Shown here: positions 42,331 to 51,204 of the stretch, one piece after another | Position numbering within the stretch: the first letter of the stretch is position 1 | How the letters are laid out: each line of letters opens with the position of its first letter | Source of the DNA: Parasalinivibrio latis | Lineage (GTDB): Bacteria > Pseudomonadota > Gammaproteobacteria > Enterobacterales > Vibrionaceae | Length of the DNA: 64,000 nucleotides | Assembly: GCF_036825535.1 (NCBI RefSeq) | Contig: NZ_CP098813.1 | Location: 1-64,000 of the forward strand | Direction: 5' to 3' | Notes under the pieces: generated by a model | What the model saw: only the letters and a program-made list of their open reading frames with translations | What the model was told of the DNA's origin: nothing | The model's database searches: none | Made by a program: the position numbers and the translations under genes

Positions 42331-45300
42331 TCACAGGCTATCAATGCGCTCTACAAGCGCCAATGCTTCTTCTGAGGCACTGTCAAAGTCAAAAGCATCG
42401 ATATGTCTTTTTATAGAAGACAGTTCTTTCTTATCTATAAATCTTTCCAGGGTCTTAATATGTGGTTCAACAGCGTCAGGGTTTAGTTCATTCAACCCCT
42501 CAATTATTTTATTAAGTATTTCCTTTATCTGTTCAGGATCAATTGGCTCAACCTCTTCATGTGTTTCATTTTTTGGCAGTTCCAGTTTCAAGATAGCTTT
42601 CGCAGCAATATCCAGTGCTTTATTCATTTCTTTTGTTTTGGCAAGTGCATGCTCAACGTCAGGGATTTTCAATAAGTCATCAACAATTGTCGCCAGTTCA
42701 GCTACGTCGGTAATACTTAGATTTCCTGCTAACCCTTTCAGTGCATGAGCTATTGACCTTGGTGGTTCAGGATCGTCGGGGTGGTTTTGCAACAAGTCTT
42801 CCAATTCGGCTCCACTGGCAACCCTTTCCTCTGCAAATTTCACCAATGACGTCGCATAAACTAGACTGTCCCCCCAGGTTTTCAGTCCCTTATCAACATC
42901 AACAATTCCAGAGAGGTATGAAAAATCTATTTCCTCCTGGACAGATAGTGGTAGTGCCGGCTTCCCAGTATTTTCTTTACCTCTTCCGGCAGGTACCAAG
43001 TCTTCCATTGTTGAAAGGAGGACATCAAAATCGATTGGTTTACCCACAAGAGCGTCCATACCCGCATCGAAACATTCTTGTTCGTCTTCCTTCATGACAC
43101 TGGCAGTCAACGCCACTATCGGAAGGTGGTATTCTGAATCAGCCATCCTTTTACGAATTTCTTTCGATGCTTCCATGCCGTCCAACTCCGGCATTTGTAC
43201 ATCCATCAAGACGATATCAAATTTCTCTGTCACTGCATGGTCAACAGCTTTACGCCCATTATCTGCCCACACTACCGTGTGTCCCTGCTCCTCCAGCCTT
43301 AACGTCGCAAGCGTGGCATTGGTTGGTATGTCTTCTGCCAACAATATGTTAAAGCTGCGAGGAGACAGGTAACCGGACTCTACATAACTGCCATCTTCAA
43401 ACAAACAGTTTTCGATGTTCTCAGAAGGCAAGAGCAATGCTGTGAAATGGAATGTGGTCCCCTTATTGAGCTCACTCTCCGCCCAAATATCCCCGCCCAT
43501 TAAACCCACTATCTGCTTACTGATCGTGGTGCCCAAGCCTGTTCCGCCAAATTTTCGGTTTGTGCTTGCATCTGCCTGAGAAAAGGCATCAAACACTCTG
43601 TCTACCTGCTCGGCTGTCATTCCGATACCGGTATCAATAACGCTGAATTGGATGAGATCTGAGTCTGGCACCGGCTCTACTTGCAATGTCACGCTGCCTG
43701 AAGGGGTAAATTTAATGGAATTACCAATGAGATTAATAATTACCTGGCGTAGCCTCGTCGGATCTCCATCAACTCGCGCAGCAATTTCAGGTGACACTTT
43801 GCAAACTAACTCCAGATCTTTATCTGCCGCTTTAAGGGATAACGTCCGCAATGTATCCTGCAAGACATTACGCAAATTAAAGCAAACATGTTCAAGCGTA
43901 ATGCTCCCTGCTTCTATTTTTGAAAAATCCAGAATGTCATTGATAATGTTTAACAGGTTTTTTCCAGAGCTATGGATGGTTACAGCATGTTCTCTTCCTG
44001 AGTCAGAGAGATCCTTGTCTTGGAGTAAAATTTCCGAAAACCCGATAATTGCGTTCATCGGGGTGCGTATTTCATGGCTCATATTGGCCAGAAAGTTCGC
44101 CTTAACTCTTGCTGCTTCCTCAGCATTGTTTTTGGCAACAATAAGTTCTTTTTCAGCATTTTTCTGCTCAGTGATATCCGCGATAAATGCGACAAAAAGG
44201 TGCTTGTTTTCTGATAATTGACTATGACCAACAGCTAAGTGTGCGGGGAAACGTTTTCCATCTTTCTTTAAAGCTTCAACTTCGCGGCCGCGACCGATAA
44301 TCTTTGCTTCTCTTGTAATAATGTAGTTTTTTATAAAACCATCATGAGTCACACGGTCTATATCAGGCACTAGTTTAGCCACGTTTTGACCAATGATGTC
44401 ATCAGCACTCCAGCCAAACATTCTTTCAGCTGCCGGATTGAAGATCTTTATTGTTCCGGTTTCATCAATAGTCACAACACCATTGACAGCCGTTTTAACG
44501 ATGGCCTCTATTTCTGATGTTGCTACAGCAACCATTTCCTGTAAGTTGTCTCTGTGTTTCTGTAATTCAGCTTCGGCTAACTTTCTTTCTGTGATATCAC
44601 GAACAACGCCCGTAAAGTAACGCTCACTTCCAATGTAAAACTCATTCACGGTTAACTCTAAAGGGAATACATGTCCATCTTTATGCTGAGCCTGCATTTC
44701 CCTGGTCGCACCAATCACGTGGTGCTCCCCAGTCTCTTTATATTTTTCTAAAAAACCGTCATGTTTTTCACGGATACCATCAGGCGTAATCATTTTTATG
44801 TTTTGCCCTTCAAACTCTCCGCAGAAATAACCAAATATTTTTTCTACCGCTGGGTTTACGCTATGAATAATGCCCTTATCATCAATGGTGAATATGCCAT
44901 CTTTAACTGTATCCAAAATTGCTGCGCTTTTTGCCATCAGATCCCGCATCATCACACCAGCTTGTTTCCGCTGGGTGATATCCGTGGCAATATATACATG
45001 CAACAATTTATCATTTATTTCTGTGTTTCCATAAGCCAGCTGGAGATAAATTTCCTCACCACCGTTACATACACCTATATGTTCATGAAGGTCTAATTCC
45101 TGATATTTTGGTATGATTTCGTCAATTTTTAAACCATTTAAGCTTTGTTCGTCATAATTGAAGGTTTCACTGGCTGCAATATTATGATTTTCTATAATCG
45201 CTTCATTATTTGTTACTATTATCGGGGTTTTGATTGTATTAAATAAGTTATTATTGAATGTAACTTGTTCATCTAACTCCCGAATGATTGGATTTATCTG

Positions 45301-45981
45301 ATTCGTCACTTTCCTGACAGATAAATATATTAACAGTATTGAAATAATAAGTGCTGCGAGGGAAGCCTTTAGAAAGGGGGTTCTTATTACATTCAGATCA
45401 TCTTTCAATAAAATCAGGAAATTATGGTCATTAATTATAAGGCTGTCATAAACCAACATCATTCCGTGGGCATCGACAACTCCACGTTCACTGCCTTTCA
45501 AGGTAGATGACACCGCTGAAAGCCAGCCAGGAAGTTGATTTAATCCTCCACCAAGCTGATAAGCATCAGAAACCTCTACGCCATTCTCATCATGAAGCAT
45601 GATAGGGATAAACCTTTCCCCATCTTTTTCAGCCAATACAAATACTGAAGATGCGTTTAAAAGGTTATAGTTTTGGTGAGCACTGACAAGTTGGCTGAGT
45701 GTTCCTCCCAGCGCACCGCCCTCATGATCAAATTCACTGTTGATAGCATCAAATCGCCCCACGGCTGAAATCAGCTCTTTCTGTCCGGTCAGTGCCACTC
45801 TCTGTAGCTCAACATGCCTTTCAAACGCGGTTTGATATAACACCACTATCGCGGTTATCACTGCCCCAACCACACAAAGGCATATCACTGCTACAAGTGT
45901 TAACAGTCTTCGCTTTTCTGAGACTCTCTCGAACATAGCAACCACAATCCATGAGCAACTGGTATAACTATAGTCGAACAT
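42331..45981 (-). CDS. Hybrid sensor histidine kinase (three PAS, HisKA, HATPase, REC, HPt)
   Basis: A 1216-residue membrane phosphorelay kinase. TM1 is at about 26-50, a periplasmic region at 51-202 and TM2 at 203-223. PAS domains lie at about 245-340, 350-465 and 490-610. HisKA has His636 in NMSHEIRTPMNAIIGFSEIL. The ATPase has NLIGNSIKF and DTGIGM, the receiver has Asp927 in LMDVQMPELDG, and the C-terminal HPt has His1079 in AHALKGLAG. All relay residues are present, so phosphate can pass His-Asp-His to an external receiver, most likely the adjacent HD-GYP regulator. An alternative ATG at 45936 would remove 15 residues; neither start has a good ribosome binding site. Confidence 0.93.
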   Translation of the reverse strand: MFDYSYTSCSWIVVAMFERVSEKRRLLTLVAVICLCVVGAVITAIVVLYQTAFERHVELQRVALTGQKELISAVGRFDAINSEFDHEGGALGGTLSQLVSAHQNYNLLNASSVFVLAEKDGERFIPIMLHDENGVEVSDAYQLGGGLNQLPGWLSAVSSTLKGSERGVVDAHGMMLVYDSLIINDHNFLILLKDDLNVIRTPFLKASLAALIISILLIYLSVRKVTNQINPIIRELDEQVTFNNNLFNTIKTPIIVTNNEAIIENHNIAASETFNYDEQSLNGLKIDEIIPKYQELDLHEHIGVCNGGEEIYLQLAYGNTEINDKLLHVYIATDITQRKQAGVMMRDLMAKSAAILDTVKDGIFTIDDKGIIHSVNPAVEKIFGYFCGEFEGQNIKMITPDGIREKHDGFLEKYKETGEHHVIGATREMQAQHKDGHVFPLELTVNEFYIGSERYFTGVVRDITERKLAEAELQKHRDNLQEMVAVATSEIEAIVKTAVNGVVTIDETGTIKIFNPAAERMFGWSADDIIGQNVAKLVPDIDRVTHDGFIKNYIITREAKIIGRGREVEALKKDGKRFPAHLAVGHSQLSENKHLFVAFIADITEQKNAEKELIVAKNNAEEAARVKANFLANMSHEIRTPMNAIIGFSEILLQDKDLSDSGREHAVTIHSSGKNLLNIINDILDFSKIEAGSITLEHVCFNLRNVLQDTLRTLSLKAADKDLELVCKVSPEIAARVDGDPTRLRQVIINLIGNSIKFTPSGSVTLQVEPVPDSDLIQFSVIDTGIGMTAEQVDRVFDAFSQADASTNRKFGGTGLGTTISKQIVGLMGGDIWAESELNKGTTFHFTALLLPSENIENCLFEDGSYVESGYLSPRSFNILLAEDIPTNATLATLRLEEQGHTVVWADNGRKAVDHAVTEKFDIVLMDVQMPELDGMEASKEIRKRMADSEYHLPIVALTASVMKEDEQECFDAGMDALVGKPIDFDVLLSTMEDLVPAGRGKENTGKPALPLSVQEEIDFSYLSGIVDVDKGLKTWGDSLVYATSLVKFAEERVASGAELEDLLQNHPDDPEPPRSIAHALKGLAGNLSITDVAELATIVDDLLKIPDVEHALAKTKEMNKALDIAAKAILKLELPKNETHEEVEPIDPEQIKEILNKIIEGLNELNPDAVEPHIKTLERFIDKKELSSIKRHIDAFDFDSASEEALALVERIDSL

Positions 45982-46300
45982 TTTGTTTTGGCAGGGAAAA
46001 TTGACAACGGCAATCGGTCAAATCCAAACAGCTCTGTCCATATACGTATCAAAAATTGACTTCAAATGTCTTGAATTGTCTCTAATGTGGTGCGAATGGC
46101 TCAGTTTGGAAGGATGGTCGAATTGATGGCGAGCTAATACAGAAAATGCGGATTGAGAAAACGAGCAACATATAAAAACACAGCCCCGGTGACCAAACCG
46201 GGGCGAGTGTTTTTCCTATTGACGCAACGTATTGTACTACCGATGAATTTAGGTAGCCATCCCTGGCAGTTGACGAGCATCAACTCAATCGGGTTTTTGC
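45982..46300. other. Intergenic region between the permease and hybrid kinase genes
   Basis: 319 bp without a gene. It contains the kinase promoter side and a GC-rich hairpin at 46174-46213 that terminates the permease transcript. Confidence 0.45.
46174..46213 (-). terminator. Bidirectional intrinsic terminator
   Basis: GCCCCGGT pairs with ACCGGGGC, extended outward by AAAAACAC/GTGTTTTT. This gives a U-rich tail on either strand. It lies downstream of the permease gene on the minus strand. Confidence 0.7.
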
Positions 46301-47617
46301 CTACATAGACATACCCATGTTCGCATTGGCTTTTTTACCAGTCTGGTAATACCAAACGGAAAGCGGAATAAATATAAGATTCATTATGGTTGTAAAGTTA
46401 ACCCCAAATCCGGCTTCATGCAGTGTCCTAACGGTCTCCCTTGATGCAGACCAATCAATACCACTGGATATCGCATCAAGCAGCAAACCGGTTATAAGGA
46501 TGGCAATAAACAGTAAGCCAACCATCCATTTGGCAGGTTCTTTTCCATAATATTTGGCATATACACGTGTCATCGGAATTGTCAGTACATCAGCAAGAAT
46601 AAAGCCCATGACACCACCGAAAGAAATCCCTCCGTGCCAAAGAGCAGCGGCAAGCAACAGGTTCCCTACAGAACAAACATAAGCAATGACCGCAACAAAG
46701 ATACCTATTACGACATCAAGCAGAGAATGTAACCAGGAAGGCAAACCCAATTGGTTACTGATAAACACCTCACGCCACCAGTCTTGAGGAATAACGGCAA
46801 TCAGTAATGAAGAGATAACGACACCAATCAGGATCTCTTTGCCAATCATGCTGATGTCCATCTGGAAGTAGCCAGCACTCCTGCAAATTTTCTCTCCCAG
46901 TGTCTCTTTTTTCGGAGCAGACATCGACTCACCACAGTGGTCATGCATACTTCCGTGGGACATATGCGCATGTTCCATCTGTCCGTGCTCTGGTTTATCG
47001 CTGTGATCCATATGCTCATGTGCCATCCCGTGTCCCATCGACCCGGAATGGTCCATTTCAGGCATGTCACAATGATCACCCATTTCATGCTTCATACCAG
47101 AGTGATCCATCCCTGACATCCCGCAACCTTCTTGTGAGGCCGGATTTTCGTCTGCAGATAGTTTTGTCCGTAACGCCTGCTCCTGCTCTTTGGGATAAAC
47201 CAGATGGAAAAGAGTGGCGACTATCACAATCAACAAAAGCCCACCAGCCACCTCCCCCCAAAGGAACTGCCAGCCCAACAAGGTCACAAGTACGATAAAC
47301 ATTTCAAGAATAAGGTTTGTACTGGAAACCAGAAAAGCCATTGCGTTCGACAAAGTCGCCTTTTTTATCAGTAAGGTACGAGAAAGGCTTGCAGCGGCGT
47401 ATGAGCAGGAAGATGAAACCATTCCAAGGACTGTTGTCAGTGCGAGGCTTTTGGGTGTGGTCTTTCCTAAATTATCAGCGACAGTATCGACCGGCAGGAC
47501 GTGGCGTAGAAGGGATGAAAGCATTAGACCGAATGCCAGAGGCCAGTATATCTGCCATACCATACCTGCAAAGGTATTAATGACGTGCATGATGAGCATG
47601 CCGCCTTCGTGTTCCAT
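46301..47617 (-). CDS. YraQ/ArsP-type permease with His/Met-rich metal-binding loop
   Basis: A 438-residue polytopic membrane protein of the DUF318/ArsP_1 permease family. There are about four membrane segments before and four to five after a long central loop. The family motif SSCSYAAASLSRTLL appears in the first half and its partner YVCSVGNLLLAAALW in the second. The loop (about residues 162-235) is packed with His, Met, Cys and Asp in MDHSGM-like repeats, as in copper/silver-handling proteins. I infer transport or handling of a soft metal such as Cu(I) or Ag(I), or regulation by it. The ATG at 47617 has GAGG upstream. It is monocistronic. Confidence 0.88.
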   Translation of the reverse strand: MEHEGGMLIMHVINTFAGMVWQIYWPLAFGLMLSSLLRHVLPVDTVADNLGKTTPKSLALTTVLGMVSSSCSYAAASLSRTLLIKKATLSNAMAFLVSSTNLILEMFIVLVTLLGWQFLWGEVAGGLLLIVIVATLFHLVYPKEQEQALRTKLSADENPASQEGCGMSGMDHSGMKHEMGDHCDMPEMDHSGSMGHGMAHEHMDHSDKPEHGQMEHAHMSHGSMHDHCGESMSAPKKETLGEKICRSAGYFQMDISMIGKEILIGVVISSLLIAVIPQDWWREVFISNQLGLPSWLHSLLDVVIGIFVAVIAYVCSVGNLLLAAALWHGGISFGGVMGFILADVLTIPMTRVYAKYYGKEPAKWMVGLLFIAILITGLLLDAISSGIDWSASRETVRTLHEAGFGVNFTTIMNLIFIPLSVWYYQTGKKANANMGMSM

Positions 47618-47639
47618 GAGATGCACCTCAGGGTAATAT

Positions 47640-47663
47640 TACCGAAACAGATTCGCCTCGGTA
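47640..47663. promoter_or_regulatory. Inverted repeat TACCGA-N12-TCGGTA upstream of the permease
   Basis: Perfect 6-bp arms about 23 nt upstream of the permease start. The placement suits an operator for a metal-responsive repressor or activator; no regulator gene is adjacent. Confidence 0.35.
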
Positions 47664-47924
47664 CGTTGAGAATGCTTAATACTATGTAACCAAAATAAAT
47701 TGAGCAAAAATTTGAAACGTCATACCAGAATTGTAATATTTCTCAAAATATCAATATGTTACAACCGAGTTGCGAACGCTATCTGTTGACACTCACACAA
47801 AACCACAATTCACCAACACAACGGATGGACGCACCAATTTAATAAAGAACAAAATATCAACCGGTTACGGGCACAGGATATATAACTAATTGTTAAATCA
47901 GCCAATAAAATGACAGTTGGTACA

Positions 47925-47961
47925 AAAATAAAACCGAAAACAAGGTTTTCGGTTTTATTTT
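47925..47961 (-). terminator. Strong intrinsic terminator with 17-bp perfect stem
   Basis: AAAATAAAACCGAAAAC and its exact complement flank an AAG loop, 26 nt after the GNAT stop. The outer A/T portions act as A and U tracts, so it can work on both strands. Confidence 0.75.
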
Positions 47962-47987
47962 AATCTCATCTAGTTTCAGTCCTGATT

Positions 47988-48446
47988 TTAAAAAACTTTG
48001 TGCAATCTCAGCATATCTTTGTGCTGGAGTCCGTTTTCAAATATCGGCCCTTCATAGTTATCTAGAAAAAAATCCGGAATGACACCGGTAACCCGGAATC
48101 CATATTTTTGATAAAACTCTAGCTGGTAACCAAAGGTACCTGTACCAAGCTCCATTTTACTTATACCTTTTTGCTGAACATCACAAAGGACAAATTGAAG
48201 CAGCCCAGAGCCTATCCCACGATGATGGAGACAAGGGTCTACAGCAATATTGAAGAGCTCGGCGTTCGTCTCCGACGTGGGTTTGACCACACAAACACCC
48301 ACAATTTCAGTCAACCCACGCACCTCGGATTCAGCCACATAGCCCCAGGCCCCATCCAGATAAGTGCGAATGCACTCCTCAGAAGGGTCAGCTTCCAGCA
48401 ACAGTTTCATCGGCAGTACTTGAGTTGGAACTTGTTTGAAGTTCAT
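47988..48446 (-). CDS. GNAT family N-acetyltransferase
   Basis: A 152-residue GNAT. The acetyl-CoA-binding motif A is seen in LFNIAVDPCLHHRGIGSGLL (HRGIGSG loop), followed by the FYQKYGF beta-bulge segment near the C-terminus. A TTG ten codons upstream would overlap the preceding gene; the ATG at 48446 is preferred. It lies 10 nt after the nitronate monooxygenase gene on the same strand. The acyl acceptor is unknown. Confidence 0.87.
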   Translation of the reverse strand: MNFKQVPTQVLPMKLLLEADPSEECIRTYLDGAWGYVAESEVRGLTEIVGVCVVKPTSETNAELFNIAVDPCLHHRGIGSGLLQFVLCDVQQKGISKMELGTGTFGYQLEFYQKYGFRVTGVIPDFFLDNYEGPIFENGLQHKDMLRLHKVF

Positions 48447-48456
48447 CGGCACCACA

Positions 48457-49515
48457 CTATGCAATATTTGCAGCAAGCTGCTTTAGAAGCTCCGCGGCGG
48501 GAATGGACTTGCACCCGGATACGTTCTGCCCGCACCACAATGGGGTAAAGTCATCCCTGCCTGCGCTTTCAAAGCGCTGGCGCAACTGAGTGATTTCTGT
48601 CGCTGCGTAAGGGAAAGCCGGGGCAGATTCATTTAAGTACCCTAGTTCAGACATTGCCCGGTTCACAATTCCACGAGCTGGACGGCCAGAGAATAAATTG
48701 GTTAACGCTGTATGCCGTGCCCGTTGTTGTTGCAGTGCCTGACGGTGAGTTATACCGGTTGTGGCTTCGTCACAAAGCAAAAATGCGGTTCCAATCTGTA
48801 CGGCTTCGACGCCAAGTTTCATGGCGGCGGCAACCCCTTCTGCATCCGCAATACCGCCGGCTGCAATCACAGGAACATTAACCGCTTGTGTAATCTGGCG
48901 CGCAAGGGAAAACATCCCGATCTGGGTTGAAAGGTCATCGGAAAGAAAAATCCCTCGGTGGCCCCCAGCTTCATAACCCTGGGCGATAATGCCGTCCACA
49001 CCGTTTTCTTCAAGCCAAACAGCCTCTTCAAGGGTAGTGGCAGAAGAAATGACCCGGCTCCCCCACCCTTTTACCCTCTTCATCAGATCTTTGTCAGGAA
49101 GGCCGAAATGAAAGCTGATTATTTCCGGATTAAATGGTTCGATAGCGTCGGCAATCTCGTGGTTGAACGGCATTCTACTGGCAGACTTTACCGGTGGCGG
49201 GCATTCAAGACCCAATTCAGCAAAATAGGGTAACAATGTATTTTGCCACCCTAACTGCTTCTCAAGATCGAACTCCGGCATTTTATGACAGAAAAAATTG
49301 AGGTTAAAAGGTTTGTCAGTGGCTAATCTTACCGCACGGATTTCGATCTCAATCTGCTCAACATTCAGCATGCCACACGGAACAGACCCCAATCCACCCG
49401 CTTCACAGACTGCAATGGCCAGACGGCTGTCCTGAGAACCGGCCATCGGTGATTGAATGATGGGCAAGCGTGTCCCGGTAATAGTGTTCAACCCGTTATT
49501 TGACTTCTCTGTCAT
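48457..49515 (-). CDS. Nitronate monooxygenase (2-nitropropane dioxygenase family)
   Basis: A 352-residue FMN-dependent TIM-barrel enzyme. Signatures are PIIQSPMAGSQDSRLAIAVC at the N-terminus, GGLGSVPCGML, DGIIAQGYEAGGHRG (the His/Gly phosphate loop) and VIAAGGIADAEGVAAAMKLG. It oxidises alkyl nitronates such as propionate 3-nitronate, a detoxification reaction. It is part of a minus-strand row with the GNAT and the ICMT-like methyltransferase. Confidence 0.92.
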   Translation of the reverse strand: MTEKSNNGLNTITGTRLPIIQSPMAGSQDSRLAIAVCEAGGLGSVPCGMLNVEQIEIEIRAVRLATDKPFNLNFFCHKMPEFDLEKQLGWQNTLLPYFAELGLECPPPVKSASRMPFNHEIADAIEPFNPEIISFHFGLPDKDLMKRVKGWGSRVISSATTLEEAVWLEENGVDGIIAQGYEAGGHRGIFLSDDLSTQIGMFSLARQITQAVNVPVIAAGGIADAEGVAAAMKLGVEAVQIGTAFLLCDEATTGITHRQALQQQRARHTALTNLFSGRPARGIVNRAMSELGYLNESAPAFPYAATEITQLRQRFESAGRDDFTPLWCGQNVSGCKSIPAAELLKQLAANIA

Positions 49516-49540
49516 TTTCTCAGTCCTTCCCAGTGCGATA

Positions 49541-49996
49541 TTACAGCCAGCGTCTCACCCGCATTTTATAGTCATCATAATCATTGAATAATCCGGAAAG
49601 ATAACGCTCCTCCGGCTTAATTTGGAATTGCGTCATATAAAGGACAAACCCTGCGGCAACAGGAATACCCGCCCAAGTAAGCCAATAGACTGATGCAGCC
49701 AAAATGATAAACACAAAACCCACATACATCGGGTTACGGGAGAACTTGTAAATACCAGAGGTAACCAGTGCAGATGATTCTGTTTTCAGCATTGGGTTCA
49801 CCGTTGTCTGTGCCCGCCGGAATTCAAATACACCCGAGAAGATGAAAACCGCACTGATCACAAGGCACAACAGCGCCAATAAATCCGCAGCAGGGAACAC
49901 CAATCCAAAGGGTTCTAAACCTGATAAGCCGTAAGTAAACACACAGGCGATAAACAGCAGTGCCAGAGGGGGGATTTTGAGTTCAAGAAAAGACAT
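49541..49996 (-). CDS. Isoprenylcysteine carboxyl methyltransferase-like membrane protein
   Basis: A 151-residue integral membrane protein with about four segments. The family motif GIYKFSRNPMYVGFVFI and the C-terminal FQIKPEERYLSGLFNDYDDYK identify the ICMT/PEMT-type membrane methyltransferases. Bacterial members have no prenylated protein substrate and most have unknown roles. It lies 25 nt upstream of the nitronate monooxygenase gene in the same direction. Confidence 0.85.
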   Translation of the reverse strand: MSFLELKIPPLALLFIACVFTYGLSGLEPFGLVFPAADLLALLCLVISAVFIFSGVFEFRRAQTTVNPMLKTESSALVTSGIYKFSRNPMYVGFVFIILAASVYWLTWAGIPVAAGFVLYMTQFQIKPEERYLSGLFNDYDDYKMRVRRWL

Positions 49997-50082
49997 TGTG
50001 TCTCCCGATAAATAGGTTCCTTTGGGCTCAATAATATACGGCGCATAGGGTTGTTGTCCCGAAACGCCTTTGATTCAAAATG

Positions 50083-50394
50083 TTACATCCATTGTCTTAA
50101 TACAAAAAACACCACAAAACTGATGATTACCGTCAGAAGGACATTGCGGGTAAACCATGCGAGCGAACCGGCGACAAGCGCTGACAGCAAATACGGGTTG
50201 TCTGTTGACAGAGCCAACTCTCCGTCCTGGATAAAAACAATCGGAGCCCACAGGGCTGTCATCACTGCCGGGCCAGAGAAAGACAGCAAGCTCCTCGCTC
50301 TGGCAGAAAGTCTTATCGGCAGCCTCGGCTCCAGGAATACATATCGGCTGGTGAAGATAATGGCAGTCATAACGAAGATAGTTAACCAAATCAT
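50083..50394 (-). CDS. azlD: AzlD-domain small membrane subunit
   Basis: A 103-residue membrane protein with about four hydrophobic segments and the AzlD-typical TSRYVFLEPRLPIRLSARAR. It overlaps the azlC stop in an ATGA arrangement, with GGAGAAAG upstream. With AzlC it forms a branched-chain amino acid exporter of the LIV-E type. Confidence 0.9.
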   Translation of the reverse strand: MIWLTIFVMTAIIFTSRYVFLEPRLPIRLSARARSLLSFSGPAVMTALWAPIVFIQDGELALSTDNPYLLSALVAGSLAWFTRNVLLTVIISFVVFFVLRQWM

Positions 50395-51122
50395 TCTGCT
50401 TTCTCCGTTATCTGTTGAACGAAATAGCCAGTAAACATGGCCACGATAGTGGCAATCATCAACCCACCGCTGATTCCAGCTTTTTCCAACCACACTGATA
50501 AAACCAGAGCTGTTACCACAGTGGCTAACGCCGCTTTGTTCTTAATACTTGGGACGACAATGGCGATGAAAGTCGCCGCAATCGCAAATTCCAGACCCAA
50601 CTGGTCAAGGTCAGGAATAAGCTCACCGGCTGCAATACCGGCAAAACTGGCGAGGTTCCAGCACAGGTAAAACCAGAACCCAGCTCCCAACGCATACCAG
50701 CGATTGAACTGCTCAGGCGATTGATTAGCCGTCAGGGCAAACAGCTCATCCGTCAGTAAAAAGCCCAGTCCATATCGCCACCGGCCGGGTAAGGCGCCTA
50801 TCCGGTCACGCATTGAAATGCTGTAAAGGAGATGACGAAGGGTAATAATGATTGTCGTAACAACAACGGTCCAGAATCCGGCATCAATTTTAAATAACCC
50901 GGATGCCGCCAATTGCGCCGCTCCGGCAAACACAACCGCGGACATAGCCTGCGCCTGAAATGGATCAAGCCCAGCCTCTATAGCAAAAGAGCCGGCCAAC
51001 AGCCCCCAAGGTAGCACCGCCACACAAAGCGGAGACACATCCATCATCCCTTTTCGAATCTGGCGGCGTTGTTCAGCCCTGGTCAACACTCCCCCCGGAA
51101 GTGCCACGGTTTGTTCCTGCAT
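50391..51122 (-). CDS. azlC: AzlC-family branched-chain amino acid export permease
   Basis: A 243-residue AzlC protein with about seven membrane segments. Family features are VLPWGLLAGSFAIEAGLDPF, VVFAGAAQLAASGLF and LRHLLYSISMRDRIG. The ATG at 51122 has AAGGAT at the right distance; an ATG at 51143 is also possible. It lies 82 nt downstream of the AraC-type gene on the same strand, a frequent regulator-transporter arrangement. Confidence 0.93.
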   Translation of the reverse strand: MQEQTVALPGGVLTRAEQRRQIRKGMMDVSPLCVAVLPWGLLAGSFAIEAGLDPFQAQAMSAVVFAGAAQLAASGLFKIDAGFWTVVVTTIIITLRHLLYSISMRDRIGALPGRWRYGLGFLLTDELFALTANQSPEQFNRWYALGAGFWFYLCWNLASFAGIAAGELIPDLDQLGLEFAIAATFIAIVVPSIKNKAALATVVTALVLSVWLEKAGISGGLMIATIVAMFTGYFVQQITEKAE

Positions 51123-51204
51123 CGTTTTATCCTTATTCTTCATCGGTTATCCATTCCAATTTATTCAGACAGGAAACGTACTAATTGTACTTAATTGCGC
51201 TTTT

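Larger units (their letters stand above)
47618..47987. other. Intergenic region upstream of the permease
   Basis: 370 bp with no gene. It holds the permease promoter, an inverted repeat at 47640-47663 and, at its far end, the terminator of the GNAT gene. Confidence 0.45.

Noticed and set aside
42272..42748. 158-codon plus-strand ORF opposite the hybrid kinase
   Set aside because: It is a serine/isoleucine-rich shadow of the HPt-coding region on the other strand, with no family features.
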